From the NCBI GenBank assembly GCA_037447655.1, contig JBBHKE010002892.1, positions 1 to 12,017 of the forward strand: 12,017 nucleotides of DNA, in the 5' to 3' direction. This DNA is from Zygnema cylindricum. Taxonomy: Eukaryota; Streptophyta; Zygnematophyceae; Zygnematales; Zygnemataceae. Numbering within the stretch: position 1 is the stretch's first letter; each line of letters starts with the position of its first letter. The notes beneath the pieces are model-generated. The model was not told where the DNA came from. It ran no database searches and worked only from the letters and a program-made list of their open reading frames with translations. Shown here in pieces: positions 7,676-12,017 of the stretch. Made by a program: the position numbers and the translations under genes.

Positions 7676-9140
7676 GTGTTTTTTGTGACATTGTAGATGT
7701 TTAAGGTTTTGTGACATTGCGAAGTCATGCAACTTTGTGACATCATAAGCACCTAAACTTTCCGCCATGGCTTCCCGATTTTTTTTCCTTACCTTTAATC
7801 ATTGGATATGCCATCAAACTGCGACCAAAAATATTCAGAAAAAAAGGAAAAAATTATCTTTCATTTGATACTATTATTGATGCGTTTTATTTAGAGATGA
7901 GAGAAAGAGGAACGGTCGAATGAAAAAGATGGGGAAAACGAGGACATCGTAAACTTTTACAAATGACCCATGAATGAAAGTGGATGTCCGAGACCCCAAC
8001 AAAAAATTTTCCGTTCATGCTTTTCATTTTTGTACGTACATGCGCCTGACGAGCTAGTAAAAAAATTGTGTGTACTCTCCCTCGCTCAAAAAATTTCGAA
8101 GACATTTCATGCGTGTAATATCAACTTTCCATTCGACGATAGGGTGTTATTTTGGTTAAAATCATGTCGCTTTTTCATTCCACTACAAGTTTGAAGATGA
8201 GCTGGCATGACGTGGAAGCGGGTCTCGATGATAATATCGCCAAATTTACGTACTGCCCAAGCTCCAAGGTGTCGCAAAATGTAGTTTTGTTCTTGCCCAT
8301 TTTTTGTACGGCGCAAGATTTTCTCGTTGCAAGTCCCATTTTCTGTGGAAACGACGGAAAAAAACCCTTACTTGAACATATGGGCACACACCCTTACTCG
8401 ACTTGCCATCAAAATAATTCCCAAAGGTAATCAAAAGAACGATTTTTTGAATATCTTTTATTGCATACCAATGTTGTCGTGTTTCTCTCCAAAATGTGAG
8501 AGATAAAACTGATAGTGTGAGGGAGAGGGGAAGAGGCATTTTCATAGACTTTGCTTTTGCGAAATGACATCTGTTGCTCGTGACCACTCCGCAGATCCTA
8601 TACGAAAAAAATGTCCAAACATGTTGCAATTTTATTTTATTTTGTACTTCACATTTTATGAAAATGTTTTAAAAGTTTACAACACGTGCAAACACATGAT
8701 CTTGTTTGTTGGTCAGCCTTTACTTTTAATAAAATTGACTCGCGAGTAATTTTCATATAAATTTTGAAGATGACGTTTTTTGACGTAGCATTGGGTCGAA
8801 AATAGCAAGACGAAAAGTCATAGTACATTTTAAGTTTCAAAATGACTCAAATTGTATCATGGTTTTCCTAGTTTTTTTGTATGGCATAAGATTTTTTCGC
8901 TGCACGCTCTGTTATCGACGTCAAAGACAATAAAAAACCCTTACTTTATCACATGGGAACACAACCTAAGTCCCATGATTGGATGGTCAACACCGTTGCA
9001 ATAGAACACATGTGCTTCAAGAGAGTAATTCTCCAGTTTCTCCACCATTTACTCTACATGCATTCTATATGGAAATAACAATTGCGCAAAATGTGCAGTT
9101 CACTTTTTAGATATGGTCTGTTTACACTCGAATTACACTG

Positions 9141-9210
9141 ACATGTTGAGTACTCATTGGTGAACACATGAATACAGTGGGAGGTCCCAGATTCATACCC
9201 GGCCTGGTTC
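9141..9210 (+). repeat. Degenerate tRNA-like segment, possible SINE head
   Basis: TACTCATTGGTGAACAC resembles a tRNA D-arm/A box, and GGTCCCAGATTCATACCCGG resembles a T-arm/B box with about three changes from CAGGTTCGAACCCGG. Spacing is close to that of a tRNA. No acceptor stem can be drawn, so it is not a functional tRNA gene. A tRNA-derived SINE or old tRNA pseudogene fits best. Confidence 0.35.
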
Positions 9211-10311
9211 AATTTACGCAAGTCAATGCCAAACCCCAACTTCTACAAAATGCTAACAACAACCACAGACGACATTTTAGATGTGAGGAGGAGTAATTAA
9301 ATCTTGGATCCCTTATAATTGACCAATACCTTAGCTCTTAGATCTTTATAAGCCACAATTTTTTTCCAAAATATAACCTACAGGCCAACCACAGATTGCA
9401 TAAAATGAGGTTTTTGGACAAACGTAAAAACAAAATTAGTACAAGGTCCACAAGTCCGAAGACTTTTCTAGTCCGTGATAAACATTGACATTCCTATGGG
9501 CCGAGTACGAGATGAATCGGCTTGACCTTGAGTAAAGATGATTTCCTATTATCCAGAAATCGTGTGGAAGAGTAGTATGCATGTGTAAATATGCATATTT
9601 TGGCGTTAAATGTTGGTATTGAGCATGCAAAATGTTATACTCATGCAACTGCGCCTTCCAGTCACAATGATTGATCTCTACAAAATAATAATGTCTAATT
9701 ACCATGTCATTTTTAAGACAAGAAAATAGATAAATACGAGTTTTGACAAATAAGTCTATATTCACCAATCCATCATGATGAGGATTCAATTGGACTAGTT
9801 TCTAGTTTCTCAAATGAAATCCCAAAGGATTACTAGGGATAAAAGATAGAGGAGAGAAGAGGGAAAGCGGCATTAGCAATGTGTGTTTATAAATTCGATC
9901 AAATCTCTCAAAATCTAAAAGAGATAAGGGGTCACAAAAAAAAATTAGAAGGAAAGACGTTTTAGGCATAATTTCTTCTGCCGAAAAGAAATAGAATATC
10001 TCGCCCCTCATCAAATTTCCAAAAATCGCGGGGACAAAGGTGGCCGAATATGCGATAATGGGCATTGGTTTTCACGCGAAATAAAAGAAAGGCAGATTTT
10101 CTGTTATAAGTGGTGGGTGGGTTTGTATGAAAAAATCTAATCATTTATATCCACTCCACTGCCTACAATAAATAAAACATCCTGTCCTAGGAGGCATTCC
10201 TAGTCACTTCATTTAGTGACTAAGCCGTGAGCAAAAACCTCCAAAAAATCTGCGTCCACTCCAGTTTGGAACTGGAAAACGAGCATTTTTTTTGTGATTC
10301 CAAGAACTGGC
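9211..10311. other. Non-coding stretch, no recognisable gene
   Basis: AT-rich DNA. The longest open frame (minus, 9436-9789, 117 codons) shows no motif I recognise and no codon or domain signal, so it is not called as a gene. Short perfect hairpins occur at 10187-10203, 10201-10222 and 10261-10275. Confidence 0.5.
10201..10222. repeat. Hairpin TAGTCAC / GTGACTA
   Basis: Perfect 7-bp arms around an 8-nt loop. It overlaps by TAG another inverted repeat, CTAGGA (10187-10192) and TCCTAG (10198-10203), giving two back-to-back stems. Function unknown. Confidence 0.5.
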
Positions 10312-10467
10312 TCAGTCATGTCGTGTTAATAAGCAAGTGGTAGTGGGCTGAAGCTTATCCTTTGTTAGACCAAGCTTAAGCACAAAAGTAAAGCCTAATA
10401 TGACACGCTTTGCACCCGTATCCATGAGGGGAACGAAGGAAGCTACACCATTGACAAAAAATGATTT
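10312..10467 (-). pseudogene. Possible retropepsin-type protease remnant
   Basis: A 51-codon open stretch on the minus strand, bounded by stops, has VNGVASFVPLMDTGAKRV followed by a hydrophobic segment ending KLGL. The order (NG, hydrophobic run, DTGA, then an L-G-L about 20 residues later) is that of aspartic proteases in Ty3/gypsy-type Pol or related retropepsin-like proteins. Neither flank carries a clear partner domain. It could be chance, but the motif order is specific. If real, it is a small fossil of a second retroelement type. Confidence 0.3.
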
Positions 10468-11329
10468 TTACTTATTAACTTAAAAGCTAACATGGGGGAG
10501 GAACTGCTCGACATAAAAAAGTTAAACAGTCGCAAGACTTTTGTTTAGCAACAATGCGTGTAAGGCGGCTGCAACATGGTAACCATATGAGATGAGGGTG
10601 AGTTTTGGAGCGTAGAAAAAGTCATAGTGGACAAAATGCATAAGCGTTCTTCCATTCAGTGTGCCTCGTAAAATGTTCCATCCAGAATATTGAGAGATTT
10701 GGCCATGATGGATGAAGCGCTTCTAAGCAAAGGAGGAGAAGGTTCCTTCATAAAAGTAAAAAAAATACGGGTGTTAAGGATTTTGGCGTCACAGTTGTGA
10801 TCAGTCGAACATTTATCAAATGTGGCCCCTTGTTGTAGATGAAATTCTAGGGGCTCCATTTCCCCATAGAAATTGCAGATCCAAAGAAGCTTATCTAGAT
10901 AGTGCCGACTTCAAGTTGATAAAAACCCAAATGACTGACACCCTGACAGTTAGAACCCCAATACAACTTTACCTTTGTAAAAACGATTTCTGTGTGCTTA
11001 AACCCCCCTCAAAATTCAAAGTTAGAATATGAGTATTTGGACACATTCCTCCACTTTGACTTTCCCATATAGATGTTGCCGCCCTGGCAGGCAAAATCTT
11101 TGACCAACTACACCTTTTTTTAGCTTGGATTCCCTCGACTACACCCCATTTTAGCCTTGGTTCTCTTGAGTCCAAAATCACTGAATTTTCTCCCTTGAGT
11201 AGTAAGTTATAGCTAGTCAAAGATGACCTTTATAGTTATAAGCTCCTTTAGAGAGAGGTACATAAATCTCACTAAGTCTTGGTCTACCTACTCACAACTA
11301 TCTACTACTAAACGGTATTTCAATAGGAA

Positions 11330-11356
11330 CACTGTATAGTACAAGAAAATACAGTG
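11330..11356. repeat. Hairpin CACTGTAT / ATACAGTG
   Basis: Perfect 8-bp arms separated by 11 nt. No T-run follows and no gene adjoins, so it is not called as a terminator. It may be the relic of a small inverted-repeat element. Confidence 0.4.
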
Positions 11357-11466
11357 GGCGATGTACTTATTTTACAGCCATTGTTCGACATGGCCTACAA
11401 GGTGACGCTTGTCAAACCAGGAGCCATGGTTCCTCCTCCAATCTTCTTCAGTATTTAATAATGTGG

Positions 11467-11478
11467 TGCCACGTGGCA
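11467..11478. promoter_or_regulatory. G-box palindrome TGCCACGTGGCA
   Basis: A perfect 12-bp palindrome around CACGTG. GCCACGTGGC is a high-affinity site for plant bZIP factors. No gene is recognisable downstream; the nearest ATG (11483) opens a 77-codon frame without known features. Chance occurrence or a site within a degraded repeat is as likely as a working element. Confidence 0.3.
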
Positions 11479-11694
11479 TCGCGTGATGCTATCTCCAAAA
11501 TCCGCCAAAAGCTCATTCCGGGTGGCGGCTGCAGCAATGGCTGTCCGATCACATATATTTACACGGTTCGGATACATGTTCGTGCATGAATTGTTCCTCG
11601 TCGTTAGTTTGGTGTATATTAGTCGTCGCGTTAATGTTTTTATATCTGTGAAACCTGTGGAGTGTATTGTTTCATCAATGTTGAGTGTATCGTT

Positions 11695-11770
11695 TCGTGA
11701 ATGCCTTAGTGGATAAGGCTTACGACTACATAATGATCCACAGACCCAGGTTCAAATCCGGACTTATGCG
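11695..11770 (+). repeat. tRNA-like segment with A and B boxes, possible SINE
   Basis: The D-arm GCCTT-AGTGGAT-AAGGC (11703-11719) pairs perfectly over 5 bp and includes an A-box-like TGCCTTAGTGG. A perfect B box, GGTTCAAATCC, lies at 11749-11759. The 36-bp gap between boxes is near tRNA spacing. The acceptor and anticodon stems pair poorly, so a working tRNA is unlikely; a tRNA-derived SINE head or tRNA pseudogene fits. Confidence 0.45.
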
Positions 11771-12017
11771 ACATTTTGCTAAAAATCCTCTTTTTCAATT
11801 TGCCACCTTCTAAGTAAGGCGGCAGCCATGACGTGCCTTTGATCCTCTCTCTCTTTTGTAAAGATCTAACTAAAATAGAGAAGTGAACTATTAATTACTT
11901 CTTTTCAACACATTTGAGATATATTAGACAAATACAGACCTAGAAAATACACATTTTAACAATAGGTTGGTTCAATCTCGCAAGACTCGGCCATCTAACA
12001 CACGCATATTGACAACG
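11771..12017. other. Unassigned flank after the tRNA-like segment
   Basis: AT-rich, without a coding frame. It could include the unrelated body and tail of a SINE that starts near 11695, but no clear A-rich or T-rich tail marks an end. Confidence 0.3.

Larger units (their letters stand above)
7447..8393. mobile_element. Element B: complete Harbinger-like element inside D
   Basis: This 947-bp element has inverted ends GGGTGTGTGCCCAT and ATGGGCACACACCC (14 of 14) and a TTA duplication (7444-7446 and 8394-8396). TWA target duplications with GG-rich ends are typical of PIF/Harbinger and Tourist-like elements. Inside are subterminal TTGTAGACGTC motifs. Possible reading frames are short, run on either strand and are not shared with copies A and D, so it is non-autonomous and would need a transposase supplied elsewhere. 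Confidence 0.87.
7105..8966. mobile_element. Element D: older Harbinger-like element, split by B
   Basis: The 5' end is GGGTGTGTTCC after TAA (7102-7104). The 3' end is GGGAACACAACC before TAA (8967-8969), giving imperfect inverted repeats and a TAA duplication. Parts 7105-7443 and 8397-8966 align with the two halves of A and B around the shared GCCATCAAAA segment, so the full element was about 912 bp before B inserted at TTA. D is visibly more diverged from A and B than they are from each other. It encodes no recognisable protein. Confidence 0.8.
10471..11694. other. Non-coding stretch, no recognisable gene
   Basis: No frame here is convincing. A minus frame (10656-10859) and a plus frame (11483-11716) lack any recognised motif. 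Notable short items are a polypurine-like run on the minus strand (11003-11010), an 8-bp hairpin (11330-11356) and a G-box palindrome (11467-11478). Confidence 0.5.

Noticed and set aside
8246-8629. Minus-strand frame of 127 codons
   Set aside because: It crosses the 3' end of element B into D, so it is an accident of the nested insertion, and it is not conserved in copy A.
6076-8966. A and B as a segmental duplication
   Set aside because: Their ends coincide with inverted repeats and each has its own target duplication (TAA, TTA), while flanking sequences differ, so separate transposition explains them better.
9436-9789. Minus-strand frame of 117 codons
   Set aside because: Long for the region, but no motif, no repeat-family match that I can name and no supporting context; AT-rich DNA can produce this length by chance.
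11483-11716. Plus-strand frame of 77 codons after the G-box
   Set aside because: Its end runs into the tRNA-like segment and it has no domain features; gene status is unsupported.

Overview
This looks like an intergenic, repeat-rich stretch of a eukaryotic nuclear genome, most likely a land plant. The reasons are a Ty1/copia retrotransposon of the type common in plants, a family of 0.9-kb elements with terminal inverted repeats and TWA target duplications (PIF/Harbinger, Tourist-like), GA- and TA-microsatellites, and tRNA-like SINE-type segments. I see no intact host gene. The lineage within plants cannot be fixed from this window.

Layout. 1-541 is low-complexity DNA: GA-rich tracts, then a long TA microsatellite. 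542-6075 is one decayed copia element on the minus strand. In its own direction the order is 5' LTR (5580-6075), tRNA primer site (5569-5579), gag, protease, integrase, reverse transcriptase, RNase H, polypurine tract (994-1002) and 3' LTR (542-993). Every enzymatic domain is present with most catalytic residues, but about ten frameshifts and at least two stops break the reading frame, and the LTRs differ by very roughly 8-10% by eye, so it is an old, dead copy. Two points stand out. The primer site matches the anticodon loop of initiator tRNA-Met, as in Drosophila copia, rather than its 3' end. The apparent gag start codon lies inside the LTR, so gag reads straight through the primer site.

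6076-6922, 7105-7443 plus 8397-8966, and 7447-8393 are three copies (A, D, B) of one non-coding inverted-repeat element. B sits inside D with a TTA duplication, D has its own TAA duplication, and A has lost its first ~90 bp where it meets the copia LTR. B carries a perfect 16-bp subterminal palindrome and an 11-bp inverted pair of the same motif.

8967-12017 has no convincing gene. It holds two tRNA-like SINE-type segments (about 9141-9210 and 11695-11770), a possible remnant of a retropepsin (minus, 10312-10467), several short perfect hairpins and a G-box palindrome. The region reads as layered transposon debris: old D, then B into D, with the copia element joined to A.
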